DNA of 64,000 nt from Sternotherus odoratus (taxonomy: Eukaryota; Chordata; Testudines; Kinosternidae), in contig JAVMKO010000005.1 in the NCBI GenBank assembly GCA_032164245.1, forward strand, positions 44,172,133 to 44,236,132, in the 5' to 3' direction. Of this stretch, positions 40,295-51,243 are shown in pieces (within the stretch, counting starts at the first letter, position 1; every line of letters begins with the position of its first letter). The notes below the pieces were generated by a model. That model ran no database searches. It saw only the letters and a program-made list of their open reading frames with translations, and had not been told where the DNA came from. A program made the translations under genes and the position numbers.

Positions 40295-40585
40295 ATGAAT
40301 GACATCACTTTGCTGAGAATTTCTCAGAGAGATAGGGAGCGCATGCTCCTTGACTCCATGCAAAGTCCTGGTCCATACGCCGCAATGCTAGCCTGCTCAA
40401 TGATACCAGACAACTTACTACTTTCATGGCGTGGGATGGTCTCCTATCACGGGGGACCACATAAGGCGGCTCTCCCCAGAAATCTGCTGCGCTGGATTCC
40501 TCGCTACCTCCTGTATAGCTTCCTTGAAATGTCCGCGGAGGACTTATGGTCAATCCCGGAGTATATTGACAAACTCTTTGAGTAG
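40295..40585 (+). CDS. Third Harbinger frame, 96 aa, unknown function, element B
   Basis: Same length, start and stop as the element A copy. About ten residue differences, including LLDSMQSPGPYA, IPDNLLLSW, LLRWIPRYLLYSFLEMS and EDLWSIPEY. The frame is intact although transposase and Myb genes of this element are both damaged. An in-frame extension reaches upstream through a G-rich repeat to 39911 but looks like low-complexity sequence; the ATG at 40295 is preferred because homology starts there. Confidence 0.65.
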   Translation: MNDITLLRISQRDRERMLLDSMQSPGPYAAMLACSMIPDNLLLSWRGMVSYHGGPHKAALPRNLLRWIPRYLLYSFLEMSAEDLWSIPEYIDKLFE

Positions 40586-40696
40586 AAATTGACCAGCAAT
40601 GAAAGCACGCTAAAACCTTAGGGCAAGTTACTCATTAATAAATGCTTCCTTTACAAAATCACGCGTCATGTAATCCCTTAAAAAAGAAACACTTAC

Positions 40697-41336
40697 CCCC
40701 CTGGGAGGCTTGGGAGGGTGCTGGCTCAAGGGTGATAAACAGCTCCTGGCTCTCTGGGAACACGGGTTCTCCGCTGGGCTCCTGCTGCTCCGTGAGATTT
40801 TCCTCTTCCGCATGGTCGTCCTCCTCGGAATCAGGCTCCTCCCTGACGATTATCCCATCGGTGGAGTCCACGCAGACCGGCGCGATGGTGGTGGGGGCGC
40901 CCCCCATTATCTGATTTAGTTCATTGTAGAACCTGCATGTCCGTGGGGTGCCCCCCGATCGTCTGTTTGCCTCTTTGGCTTTCTGGAACGATTGCCTCAG
41001 CTCCTTAATTTTCACGCAGCACTGTGTGGTGTCTCTGTTGTGGCCCCTTTCTAGCATGGCCTTGGAGACTCTTCCATAGGTGTTGGCATTCCGTTTGTTG
41101 TTGCGTAGTTCCAACATCACGGATTCCTCTCCCCAGATAGCGATGAGATCCAGCACCTCACGAGTGGACCATGCTGGAGCTCTTCTCCTCTGGCTGGTCT
41201 CCAGGGTATATGAGCTCTGCATGGAGTCTTGTGATGCTGAGCTCTGCATGGCGGCTAGTGCTGCTGATTGCTCTGAATGGCGACTGAGCTGTTCAGGTGA
41301 GCTGGCCACGCTGACCAAACAGGAAATGGTATTCAA
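40697..41336 (-). CDS. Harbinger Myb/SANT-like protein, exon 1, element B
   Basis: Close match to the element A exon: APAWSTREVLDLIAIWGEES, YGRVSKAMLERGHNRDTTQ, VKIKELRQSFQKAKEAN, then acidic DSEEDDHAEEEN. Donor GTAAGT on the minus strand at 40691-40696. The frame is open; the likely start is MQSSASQDS (about 41250) rather than the first in-frame codon. Confidence 0.8.
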
Positions 41337-41749
41337 ATGTTCCCGGGTCTTATCTACCTGGCCAGAGCAGCGAGTTCAGAGTGCAGTGCAGAGCGGTCAC
41401 AGTGGAGCAGTGAGGCAGTCCAGAGCAGTCAGAATGGAGCATTGTGGGACAGCCTCTGGAGGCTATTAATGTCGGGTTCCATCTTCACTAGCCCACAGTC
41501 GAGCTTGGAATGTCGAGATTAGCCTTATTTCTCTCGTCAGGCTGGAGTTCCAAATTCGATCTTGAGGGCCCTTTACATCGACGTTAAGGGCATGTATGTG
41601 AAGACAGGTACACGTTTAATTCGACCTAACGTCGTTAAAATCGAATTAAAGTGGTAGTGAAGACAGGGCCTAAGAGTTGGAGGAAGGTCTATTGAGCTAT
41701 GAATAGCTAATAGGCTCCTTAAGCGCTAGGCAACCACCCCAGGGGGTAC

Positions 41750-41750
<1 letters not shown>

Positions 41751-41780
<30 letters not shown>
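41751..41780. repeat. (TG)n microsatellite
   Basis: About 15 TG units within the Gmr1-like leader. Confidence 0.9.
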
Positions 41781-41968
41781 CCTGTTGGGGGGGATGGTAA
41801 ATCCAGTTCTTCTGAAACTGAAATCAGAGTAGTGGGGGGACTTTCTCCCTCTGCTGGTAGGCAGAAAAGTAACACCCTGGAATTTTTTTATTATGAATGA
41901 TACAAGTACAAGTGTTTGTTGTTTTCAGTTATCAGCAGAGTAGTTAAGTTAACCACAGGAAGACTAAA

Positions 41969-43050
41969 ATGACAGGCGGTAAGGGCCAAAAGGATTTAGA
42001 ATTAGCCAAATTTCAAGCTGAGGAGAAACAAAGGGAACATGTCAGAGAGATGGAGAGAATGCAGGCCAAAAGACTGGAGCTCGAAATAGAGGAGAAACAT
42101 CAGAAGCAGAGGAAAAACGCGCAGAAGCTGCACACCAAAGGAGTTTGGAGATGAAGGAAAAAGAGAGAAAGCAGGCTGAGCAAGAGAGACAGCATGCTGA
42201 GCAGGAGAAGGAAAAAGACAGACGGCATGCTCTAGAGATGACAAGGACTGCGCAGAATCTACCAGCCCAGCCTAGCAACGCTTCTCCAGGTATCGCTTTC
42301 CATCACAGAAAATTCCCCATCTACAAGGCAGGCGATGATACAGAGGCCTTCTTAGCCAATTTCAAGAGAACCTGCATTGGGTACCGCCTCCCTCAAGACC
42401 AGTATATGGTGGAGCTGAGGCCGCAGCTCAGTGGAACCTTAGCAGAGGTGGCAGCTGAAATGCCTCAGGAAAACATGAACGATTATGAACTTTTTAAAAA
42501 ACAGGCCCGAATCCGAATGGGGAGCATACCTGTCGGCGGTTCAGAGCCCTCAAGTGGAACCCAGACATGGCCTTGTCCCAACACGTCTACCACTTTGTAA
42601 AAAATTGGGATGCCTGGATATCAGGAGCAAAGGCTAACTCTCTTGAAGAGCTGTCTTTCCTAATGCAAATGAAGCAGTTCTTAGAGGGTTTTCCTGAGGA
42701 AATAGAAAGGTACATCCAAGATGGGAAACCCAAAACTGTACTCGAGGCGGGGGACATTGGAACCAAATGTGTGGAGGTGGCAGAGAAGAAAAAATCGCAT
42801 AGCAGTGGGAGTGGATCCCAAAAGCGACAATCCAGGACCACATCCTATCAGAGGGGGCAAACCCAGACCTCACCAACATCCCAAGGAAAACCCCAGACAC
42901 CTCATCGTTCCACCCTACCAGTCTCCAGCATCCAACCTCGCCCAACTGACCAGTCCGCAGGGCGATGTTTTAAATGTAATGGGCTGGGACATATTAAGGT
43001 CAACTGTCCCAAGAACCCCAACCGAACACTGTGCATTACCCCGAAGTCAC
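41969..43050 (+). pseudogene. Gmr1-like Gag (SCAN-related), frameshifted
   Basis: ATG at 41969 (MTGGKGQKDLELAKFQ). A long charged coiled coil (REMERMQAKRLELEIEEK...KEKERKQAEQERQHAEQEKE) crosses a frameshift near 42095. A SCAN-like capsid region follows: PIYKAGDDTEAFLANFKRTC, then after another shift near 42525 RRFRALKWNPDMALSQHVYH, SFLMQMKQFLEGFPEEIERY. A zinc knuckle CFKCNGLGHIKVNCP sits at about 42964-43008. SCAN domains of vertebrate zinc-finger proteins are thought to derive from Gag of this Gypsy lineage. Confidence 0.85.
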
Positions 43051-43079
43051 ATCCAAGATCCTCAGGCCCAGATATCTCC

Positions 43080-43350
43080 CAGATACCCTCAGAGCGAAGG
43101 GAAACAGTGAGAGTGGGCGGGAAAACCGTTACAGCGTGGAGGGACACTGGAGCTCAAGTGTCACTTATCCACCAATCCTTAGTGGACCCCAAGCTAATCA
43201 ACCCAAAGTTTAAAGTAACAATTCAACGCTTCAAGTCGGAGTCTTTCGACTTACCTACAGCCAATTTACCTGTCCAGTACTGGGGCTGGTCAGGAATGTG
43301 GACTCTTGCTTTACTATCCCATTTCCATGCTGCTGGGGGATGATCTAGCC
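43080..43350 (+). pseudogene. Gmr1-like protease
   Basis: Retropepsin with active-site DTGA (AWRDTGAQVSLIHQSLV; Asp codon at 43143-43145). The frame shifts about 43300 before the usual C-terminal ILG-type motif, which is not seen, so the domain is damaged. Confidence 0.75.
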
Positions 43351-43950
43351 AATTATGTGAAGCTAGCCAAGAGGGTGGGAACGGTCACCCGCAGCCAGGC
43401 TAAGCAAGTTTGCACACCCATCTCTGTTCCTGAGCCTTCCACCAGGGGTCCGACTGTGTTACCCGAGACCCCGACGGGGGTGGTGGAGCCGGATTCCCTG
43501 CCAATGACTGGAACGGCCATGGAGGATCCAGCCCCAAAGACCCAGCCAAAGCCAGTCCCCGGACCGGAAATGATGAAGCCACCAACACCTGAACCATTGC
43601 CAGCACTGAGCCCAGTGCTTGAAACCCCATCTACCACACCAACACCAGAGGTCAACCTTGAACCTGCCCTGACAGAAGCAGCTAAACTGACCCCAGAGGC
43701 TCAGCCGGAGCCTGAAATGCAACACGGTGCACCAGCGGAGAGCGTTCCGCTGCCAACGGAAACAACCCCATCACCTACATCAGTTCCAGAGGAACCCAAC
43801 TCAAGTCCACAGCCCAGTGAGGAATTGATGTCTCAGGCATCAAGAGAACAGTTCCAGGCCGAACAGGAAGCAGGTGAAAGCCTCCAGAAAGCTTGGACGG
43901 CAGCACGGAGTGACCCACCGCCTCTCAGCTCTACCAATTGATCCCGGTTT

Positions 43951-44930
43951 GTGGGCGAAAAGGGACTTTTATACAAGGAAACTCTTTCTGGTGGACACCA
44001 GGAAGACTGGCAGCCTCAGAGACAGTTGGTAGTTCCAACTAAATACTGGGAAAGGCTCCTAAGATTAGCCCACGATCACCCTAGTGGTCATGCCGGGGTG
44101 AACAAAACCAAGGACCGTGGGGGGAAGTCATTCCACTGGGAGGGAATGGGCAAGGAAATTGCTCATTATGTCCAGTCTTGTGAGGTGTGCCAAAGGGTGG
44201 GAAAACCCCAAGACCAGGTAAAGGCCCCTCTCCAGCCACTCCCCATAATTGAGGTTCCCTTTCAGCGAGTAGCTGTGGATATTCTGGGACCTGTCCCAAA
44301 AAAGACACCCAGAGGAAAGCAGTACATACTGACTTTCATGAATTTTGCTACCCGATGGCCAGAAGCAGTAGCTCTAAGCAACACCAGGGCTAAATGTGTG
44401 TGCCAGGCATTAATGGACATCTTTGCCAGGGTAGGTTGGCCCTCCAACATCCTTACAGATTCAGGAACCAAATTCCTGGCCGGGACCATGAAAAGTCTGT
44501 GGGAAGCTCATGGGGTGAACCACTTGGTTGCCATCCCTTACCACCATCAAACAAATGTCATGGTGGAAAAGTGTAATGGAACTTTGGGGGCCATGACACG
44601 GAAATTTGTAGATGAGCACGCCAATGATTGGGACCTAGTGTTACAGCAGTTGCTCTTTGCCTACAGGGCTGTACCACACCCCAGTTTAGGGTTTTCACCC
44701 TTTTAACATGTGTATGGCCGCGAGGTTAAGGGTCCATTACAGTTGGTGAAACAGCAATGGGAGAGGTTTACACCTTCTCCAGGGACTAACATTCTGGACT
44801 TTGTAACCAACCTGCAAAACACCCTCTGAACCTATTTAGACCTTGCTAAAGAAAACCTGAAGGATGCTCAGGAAGAGCAAAAGACCTGGTATGATAAACA
44901 TGCCAGAGAACATTCCTTTAAAGTAGGGGA
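43951..44930 (+). pseudogene. Gmr1-like integrase, located before RT
   Basis: H2C2 zinc-binding region (HDHPSGHAGVNKT...CEVCQRVGK) at about 44067-44205. Core with Asp in VAVDILGPVP (about 44275), Asp in NILTDSGTKF (about 44457) and Glu in MVEKCNGTLG (about 44565); all three catalytic residues are present. In-frame stops at 43939-43941 (upstream linker), 44704-44706 and 44827-44829 break the frame. The C-terminal part GDQVMVL and VYHVNSLKTFY leads straight into RT in the same frame. Confidence 0.85.
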
Positions 44931-44937
44931 CCAGGTA

Positions 44938-46608
44938 ATGGTCTTGAAGGCACTTCAAGCCCATAAGATGGAAGTGTCATGGGAGGTACCCTTTATGGTC
45001 AAAGAGCACCTGGGAGCAGTTAACTACCTCATAGCATCCCCTACCTCAACCCGAAAGCCTAAAGTGTACCATGTTAACTCTCTAAAGACTTTTTATTCCA
45101 GAGAATTAAAGGTTTGTCAGTTTACAGCCCAGGGAAGAGATGACGCTGAGTGGCCTGAAGGTGTCTACTGCAAAGGGAACAGTGACAGTGGCATGGAAGA
45201 GGTAAATTTCTCCATGACTCTTGGATGCATGCAGCGCCAGCAGATCAAGAACCTGTGCACTAGCTTCGCGCCACTATTCTCAACCACCCCAGGACAGACT
45301 GAACGGGCATACCACTCCATTGACACAGGTAATGCCCACCCAGTTAGAGCCCAACCTTACCAGGGGGCTCCTCAAAGCAAAGCTGCTATAGAATGGGAGA
45401 TCCAGGACATGCTACGGATGGGTGTAATCCGCCCTTCTCAAAGTGCATGGGCATCTCCAGTGGTTCTAGTCCCCAAACCGGATGGGGAGATACGGTTTTG
45501 CGTGGACTACTGTAAGCTAAATGCGGTAACTTGCCCCGACAACTATCCAATGCCTCGCACAGATAAGCTTTTGGAGAAACTGGGACAGGCCCAGTTCATC
45601 TCCACCCTAGACCTAACCAAGGGGTACTGGCAAGTACCGTTAGAGGAATCTGCCAAGGAAAGGTCAGCCTTCATTACGCATGCAGGGCTGTATGAGTTTA
45701 ATGTGCTCCTTTTCGGGCTGCAAAATGCACCCGCTACCTTCCAAAGACGTGTAGATAGTCTCCTAGTGGAATTGGGAGAATCTGAAGTGGCCTACCTTGA
45801 TGATGTGGCCATATTTTCTGACTCTTGGGCAGAGTACCTAGAACATCTCCAAAAAGTCTTCGAGTGCATACGAGAGGCAGGACTAACTGTTAAGGCTAAA
45901 AAGTGTCAAATAGGCCTCAACAGAGTGACCTACCTTGGACACCAGGTGGGCCAAGGAACTATCAATCCTCTACAGGCCAAGGTGGATGGTATCCAAAAGT
46001 GGCCTGTCCCCAAGTCCAAGAAACAGGTCCAATCCTTCTTAGGCTTGGCCGGATATTACAGGCAACTTGTACCATACTACAGCCAAATCGCCACCCCAGT
46101 GACAGGCCTAACTCGAAAGAACCAGCCAAATCCAGTCCAGTGGACTGAGCAGTGTCAAAAGGCCTTTGACCAGCTTAAAGCGACACTCATGTCTGACCCT
46201 GTGCTTAGCGCCCCAGACTTTGACCAACCATTCCTAGTAACCACAGATGCCTCTGAGCATGGTGTGGGAGCAGTTTTAATGCAGAAAGGACCCGATCAAC
46301 AATTGCAACCGGTCGCGTTTCTCAGCAAGAAGCTGTGTGAGAGAGAGAGCCACTGGTCCATTCCCGAAAAGGAATGTTACGCCATTGTGTACGCTCTGGA
46401 AAAGCTACGCCCATACGTTTGGGGACGACAGTTCCATCTACAGACCGACCATGCTTCGCTGAAGTGGCTTCATGGCGTCACCGACAAGAACAAAAAACTT
46501 CTTCGGTGGAGTTTACCTCCCCAAGATTTTGATTTTAACATACAACACATTCCAGGAACTTCTAACAAAGTGGCTGACGCACTCTCCCGTGAAAGTTTCC
46601 CAGAATAA
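44938..46608 (+). CDS. Gmr1-like reverse transcriptase and RNase H, open frame
   Basis: 556 codons open. It starts inside the integrase C-terminal region (GDQVMVL), so 44938 is only the first start codon after the last upstream stop. RT motifs: MGVIRPSQSAWASPVVLV, RFCVDYCKLNAVT, LDLTKGYWQVPL, LFGLQNAPATFQR, AYLDDVAIFS (catalytic YLDD at about 45793), LGHQVGQG. RNase H: VTTDASEHGVGAVL, IPEKECYAIVYALEKLR, LQTDHASLKWL, SNKVADALSRE, with the four acidic residues in place. It acts as part of a larger Pol polyprotein and is not translatable from the proper start because of upstream stops. Confidence 0.85.
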   Translation: MVLKALQAHKMEVSWEVPFMVKEHLGAVNYLIASPTSTRKPKVYHVNSLKTFYSRELKVCQFTAQGRDDAEWPEGVYCKGNSDSGMEEVNFSMTLGCMQRQQIKNLCTSFAPLFSTTPGQTERAYHSIDTGNAHPVRAQPYQGAPQSKAAIEWEIQDMLRMGVIRPSQSAWASPVVLVPKPDGEIRFCVDYCKLNAVTCPDNYPMPRTDKLLEKLGQAQFISTLDLTKGYWQVPLEESAKERSAFITHAGLYEFNVLLFGLQNAPATFQRRVDSLLVELGESEVAYLDDVAIFSDSWAEYLEHLQKVFECIREAGLTVKAKKCQIGLNRVTYLGHQVGQGTINPLQAKVDGIQKWPVPKSKKQVQSFLGLAGYYRQLVPYYSQIATPVTGLTRKNQPNPVQWTEQCQKAFDQLKATLMSDPVLSAPDFDQPFLVTTDASEHGVGAVLMQKGPDQQLQPVAFLSKKLCERESHWSIPEKECYAIVYALEKLRPYVWGRQFHLQTDHASLKWLHGVTDKNKKLLRWSLPPQDFDFNIQHIPGTSNKVADALSRESFPE

Positions 46609-46760
46609 ATAGGTTTAAACTGTCCTTGGGATGTGGGACCTATTGTTAGTTTTATTGTAACCAGTAGTATGTTTAAAGGTGCACGTGTTTGATTAATTCA
46701 GTTTTTTCCTAGAGCTCCAGAAAGAAATCGCACCCAGTGACTTTCTGACACCGTTTGCAA

Positions 46761-46783
46761 TTTGGGGGGGGGGGGGGGGGGCG
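46761..46783 (+). promoter_or_regulatory. Polypurine tract of Gmr1-like element
   Basis: A run of about 18 G immediately before the 3' LTR. The exact length may be unreliable in an assembly. Confidence 0.7.
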
Positions 46784-47831
46784 TGTCATAAGTATAAAGT
46801 ATCTTAGAATTACTGTTTTACCTATAAAGGGTTAAACTGAAAGTAACCTGAGAAGAGATGCTAATCAACCTTGGAGACAAAAGAGAGTTTTTAGTTTCGG
46901 TTTAAGCTCTACTCTACCTATCTATAATCTTCTAACAAGTCAAGTTCAGTAGTAAGTGAATTGTATGCTTTGTGGCAAGGTGGCCCCCCCGGGCACCCCA
47001 GATTCAGGTTCTCACGCAGCTCTCTCTGGCTAGGGAGGGCGAACTCCCTCCTGGGAAGGGTCTCCTTCCGGCTGCTCTGCCTGCTGGCAGCCTTTCTGGG
47101 TTTGACCCTCACTCTCCCTCACTCTCTTCTGCTTCCACAAAACTTGCTCTTCTAACTCCTCCTGCCTCCAACCGCACTCCTTAACTCCCACACCCTTCTC
47201 TGGGGAGGAGTCTCTTTAAAGGGCTCTGGCAGCCTTGCTCAGCTGGACCTAATTTAGCCTGCAGTTACCCCTCTCTCCACAACCTTTTTTGGCAGTCTCT
47301 AACCCTGGGTTTACCACAGCTTGAACTGTATCACTTGATAATTGATGCATGGTGTTTCTTTTACTGTTAAGCTTTGGCAAAGGAAGAATTCCCAGGGAGA
47401 GGTCAGTGATGCTGTGTGATATCAGTGGGATTATTTTCTATTTATTCTGTACAAGGGATTTCTTCTTCTTCTTTTTCTTTAATTAATATCTTCCTTTTAA
47501 GACTCTGACTGCTTGTTTCCATTGGATAGATCCTGGTTTGGATCGGGCATGTCTCACAGAAAGTGAGGGCTTTGGTCTTTGTTTCTCAAGTCTCTCCCAG
47601 GTAAAGGGAGGAGATTGGGGGGGGGGGGGTTCCAATTTACCCTAACCCATGGTTTTGGGGGGCTTAAATTGGTGGTGGCAGTGATTCCAAGCCCAGACAT
47701 AGGAGAAGTTTGTGTTCTGGGGAAAAGTTTTAACCTACGCTGGTAAAATAAGTTGGGTGGTTATTTCTTTTTTTCATGCGGGTCCCCACATCTTTACCCT
47801 AGAGTTCAGAGTGGGGAGGCAATCCTTGACA
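46784..47831 (+). repeat. 3' LTR of Gmr1-like element, with insertion
   Basis: TGTCATAAG to CCTTGACA, matching 36057-36819 once the 348-bp insertion and one GCTT copy are removed. Confidence 0.9.
46971..47318. mobile_element. Solo LTR, family zeta, TSD GCTT
   Basis: TGTGGCAAGG to TTTACCACA, 348 bp, flanked by GCTT at 46967-46970 and 47319-47322. The uninterrupted 5' LTR confirms the empty site. The ends resemble the gag-only Gypsy LTRs in minus orientation, and it shares a TTTAAAGGG-type motif. Confidence 0.9.
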
Positions 47832-47998
47832 TTAAGTTATTTTAAATTTGTATTTCGCTTTATTTATAAAAAAAAATATTGAGCATAAATAATGCACATT
47901 TTTTATTTGAAAACCAAATGACTAAAATATTATAAGTGTTCCATAAACATATACCAGGCTAAAAAGTGTTCCGTGGCCAAAAAAGTTTGGGAAACACT
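47832..47998. mobile_element. hAT-like element, one end only
   Basis: Ends AAAAAAGTTTGGGAAACACTG, a typical hAT terminal repeat (reverse complement CAGTGTTTCCCAAACTTTTT). The other end is not visible beyond the Gypsy insertion. Confidence 0.55.
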
Positions 47999-48045
47999 GG
48001 ACTAAACGACCTCCTGAGGTCCCTTCCAACCCTGATATTCTAGGA
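47999..48045 (-). mobile_element. CR1/SINE tail fragment
   Basis: CGACCTCCTGAGGTCCCTTCC followed by AACCCTGATATTCTA, the shared 3' end of turtle CR1 and its SINE. Confidence 0.7.
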
Positions 48046-48190
48046 AAAGCTGGGGGAATTACAGACCAGTCAGCCTAACTTGGCTACTAGTTTGTTCCAG
48101 TATATTTCTGGTATCAATCAGTTTGCAGCACTTACAGAATAATCAGGTGAGAAATAACAACCAACATGGATTTTTCACAAATAAATCATG

Positions 48191-48912
48191 TGTAGTGGGG
48201 TGGCTGCCCCACTCCAGTGGAAATTGGGTTAAAAGAGCCCTGGAAAGAGTTGTGGCTGGGGAAAGGCAGCCCAGCAGATGGCTGCAATGGAAAGCAGCTG
48301 GGGCAGAGCAGCCACAGCTGTGGCTGAGTCAATTAGGGCCAAGCTGGCCCTGATAAAAGGGCTCAGAGTTGGTAAACAAAGAGTCTCCTCTGTGGAGGTA
48401 AACGGGCCTGGCTGCTGGGAGTTTGAGAAGGTAGCTGGAGTGGAGCAGGGCTGGGGGGAAAAGGACAAAGGAGTGGGGGAGCTCCAGGATGGCAACACCC
48501 CAGGTTGCAGGGCCTAGTCTGAGGTCTAGAAGGGGTACTGGGGTTGCATGGGGCAGCACATGGGTAGGCAGAGTTATCAGACCAAACCCTCCTTGCCTGT
48601 GATGACTGGCTATTACACTGCAGTCTGCCCCAGGGAGAGCAGGCTTGATGATGACTGGCAGTAGCCTAGACTGAGGCAAGATGGACCTCAGAGGGTTGGG
48701 GGTTCCCCAAGGGAGGGGAAACCCAGAGCTAGACTATGGGGGTATTGCCAGGGGGCAGCACCTCAGGAAAAGGGCACTGGGGTCTGGGAGGGACACAGGA
48801 CCAGTGGCAAGCGGGACATTAGCCTGCAGAGGGCGCTCCAGAGGCTGGAAAGAGCTGATTCTCTGGACGACCAGGACGAGGAGCCACAGGGGTGAGTCGC
48901 TGCTCTGCTACA
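48191..48912 (+). mobile_element. Solo LTR, family alpha, TSD CATG
   Basis: TGTAGTGGGG to CTGCTACA, flanked by CATG at 48187-48190 and 48913-48916. The CR1 frame is continuous across one CATG copy. Confidence 0.9.
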
Positions 48913-49125
48913 CATGCAAAACCAACTTTATTTTCTTCTTTGGCAGGGTTACTGGCCTAGTGGAGGGAAGCAGTAGACATACTCTAACTTGTTTTCAGTG
49001 AACTTTTGACATCGTTCCACATGACATTCTCATAAGCAAACTAGGCCAATGTGGTCTAGATGAAACCACTATAAGGTGAGTATGCAAATGGTCGAAAACC
49101 CATTCTCAACAGTTTGCTGTCAGAC

Positions 49126-49850
49126 TGGTGTGGATTGCCACGGACTCGCAGGGGCGAGGAAAAATTGCAGGCCTGTTATTTACCAGGCCGCACGTGACAA
49201 CAGACTATATAGGTAAGAGATGCAAGGGGAGTGTGGGTCAGGACGTGAGCTGCAGATGCACACACACACACACACAACTAAAATTAATCAATTTGAAGTT
49301 TTATTGGGGATAATTACAAGGGGTGAGGGAGCAGTTTTTTGATTAACTAACAGACTTAATGAAACTTAAAACACACAATGACTAAAATACCTACTAACAA
49401 TATTTACAAACAAAGATGCAGCATTTAGTAATAATTGATACTTACAAATACAAACTAACACATAACACGACCGGTAAACGTAGAAGCTCTATTTGAAACA
49501 CGTGAGCTGAGAGAGAGGCTTCGAGGTGATCAGGCTCGGTTACGTGGGGTACACGGGATACACGGATACACGGGATTCGTTTGCCTCTCTCTGTCTGCAC
49601 ATGGCAGGCAGAAACATAAGTACCAACTATGACATCACAAAAGTGTCATAGGGGACGGGGCCCAAAACCTGTTTGTGTTCGCTTCTGATTGGCACAAGCA
49701 AAGTTTACACCAAGTAGGGGAGCAGGTGCCTCAAAGTCTGGCTTCGCCCCCAAAGGTGAGGAAATGCACATTGTTATAGAATGCATGCGAAACTGAATGA
49801 CAAAAGAAGAGGCCAGGGCAATACCGGTATGGGCAAGTGTTTACAGGATG
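49126..49850. mobile_element. Unclassified insertion in CR1, 5-bp repeats CAGAC
   Basis: CAGAC flanks it at 49121-49125 and 49851-49855. It starts TGGTGTGG and ends ACAGGATG, so it lacks a perfect TG...CA. It contains (CA)n at 49258-49277, a minus-strand AATAAAA near 49298, and GGATACACGG-type repeats at 49550-49575. Probably an LTR on the minus strand. Confidence 0.5.
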
Positions 49851-50095
49851 CAGACAGAAACTCATCTGAACAACTGGGAGGGTGCCTCGAGTGGGGGCCC
49901 CAGGGGTTTGTCCTGGGTCCAGGACTGGTCACTATTTTCATTAATGACTTAGAGAATGGAGTGGAGAGTATGCTTATAACATTTGCAGATGACACCTGGC
50001 TAGGTGGGATTGCAAGAAAATGAGCCAGCAATGTGATACTGTTCTGAAGAAGGCAAATGTCTTTCTGGGGTGTATTGTTGAAAAGGAACCCCTAG

Positions 50096-51243
50096 ATATT
50101 GAACCCAGTCCTGGTGGCTACCAGCTCCACCTGGCAGAAGGGTTACATATTTATGCTTTATAATTTGACCTAGTTTCTACTTTTTGTGGGGTTTGAACTA
50201 GTAAGTGATGTTGGGAGCAGCTAGGGGCAAGGAAAGCCTTGGAGGACTAGCAGAGTCTGAGCTGATTAGCTTGCATCCACACTGCAAGTGGCCAGGTGAC
50301 TGTGCTTCACCCAGTAGCCAGGAGAGGTCAGCTTGCTGGGGTGAATGTGCCCACACCATGGATGGTATGGAGTGATCTTTATTGCTTGGTAAGGTGAGTG
50401 CACACAAACAGATGTTGTTTGAATACAGTGAAATGGAAATCTGATGGCTGGGGACAAAACTCAGAGCATGTGCAATGCTAAAGAGGCCCTGTCCTGGATG
50501 CAAGGACTCATTTGAGTTTCTGGCTCACTGGCCAGGGCTCCCTGGAAGTAGGAAGCAGCAATGGGCCTGTAAGCTCTCCCAGGCTGAGCAGGGAGTCCCA
50601 ACTGGGACAGGGGACACAATGCCCAGGGGATCAGAGCTGGGGACTGCCCTGATACCAATCACAGCAAATGCACAGGGCTGCACATGGGAGCAAGCCTCCA
50701 GGCAGAAAGATGTGGCCACCTTGCCACAGGTAGCAGAAGGAGTTGCAGGCCCTCTCAGAGGTCCAGAGAGGCCTGGGCCACTTCCCACTTTTGAGGCCCC
50801 TGGCCATAATAAAAAATGATAACACATGAAACAAAATGACTGCCCAGGGGCCATGTACTGGGTAATGTAAGGGAGAGGGGACCCCCCACACACACACATG
50901 CACACTCAGTCTCCATGTGGGTGAGACCCCCTGCATGCTGCCCCTCATGAAGAGATTCTCCCCCACCCCCACACACTGTCTTGTGAGGTGACCCACCCAC
51001 ACACTTTTCCTCTTGGTCTGGCAGTAGGCCAGGGAGATGCTTCCAGTGGTCATAGGACCCCTGCTAGCCTCACTTTGCATGATCTGCCCTCCCCCCCCCA
51101 AGCCCTGCCCCACAGCACAGAACCCCACTGTGCAGAGCTCTGCCCTTCATCCCTCCCAGCACACCTCCATGGGTCCTGCCCTATCTCCTCACCCAGCCTT
51201 TTTCCACCTTCCGTTCCTTAGAATCATGGAAGCTATCATTCAT
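50096..51243. other. Unassigned sequence
   Basis: No gene recognised. About 50842-50862 is an inverted match to a 21-bp block at 1738-1758 (contains AGTACATGGCCCCTGGGC), in both cases next to CA-rich DNA, so part may be an unnamed repeat. Confidence 0.4.

Larger units (their letters stand above)
37068..41670. mobile_element. Harbinger element B, full length, TSD TAA
   Basis: 4,603 bp with ends GAGTATGTCTTCACTAC and (reverse complement) GGCCCTGTCTTCACTAC. TAA at 37065-37067 and 41671-41673. Same gene layout as element A, and about 95% identical to it by eye. Inserted in the leader of the Gmr1-like element. Confidence 0.95.
36057..47831 (+). mobile_element. Gypsy LTR retrotransposon, Gmr1-type domain order
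   Basis: Both LTRs are present (36057-36819; 46784-47831), with primer-binding site and G-rich polypurine tract. Internal order is Gag, protease, integrase, then RT and RNase H, so integrase precedes RT as in Gmr1-like Gypsy elements. Harbinger B (37068-41670) sits in the leader and a solo LTR sits in the 3' LTR. Three in-frame stops and several frameshifts show it is inactive. No TSD could be matched at its ends. Confidence 0.9.
48046..50095 (+). pseudogene. CR1-like LINE reverse transcriptase, interrupted
   Basis: Plus-strand RT pieces in order: GNYRPVSL-like at about 48057-48080, NNNQHGFFTNKSC (ends 48190), then after a solo LTR KTNFIFFFGRVTGLVEGSS, FDIVPHDILISKLGQCGLDE (48917-49118). After a second insertion: GPQGFVLGPGLVTIFINDLE and FADDTWLGGIA with the catalytic FADD (49856-50022), and finally QCDTVLKKANVFL-like (about 50037-50095). 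Stops and shifts throughout. Confidence 0.8.
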
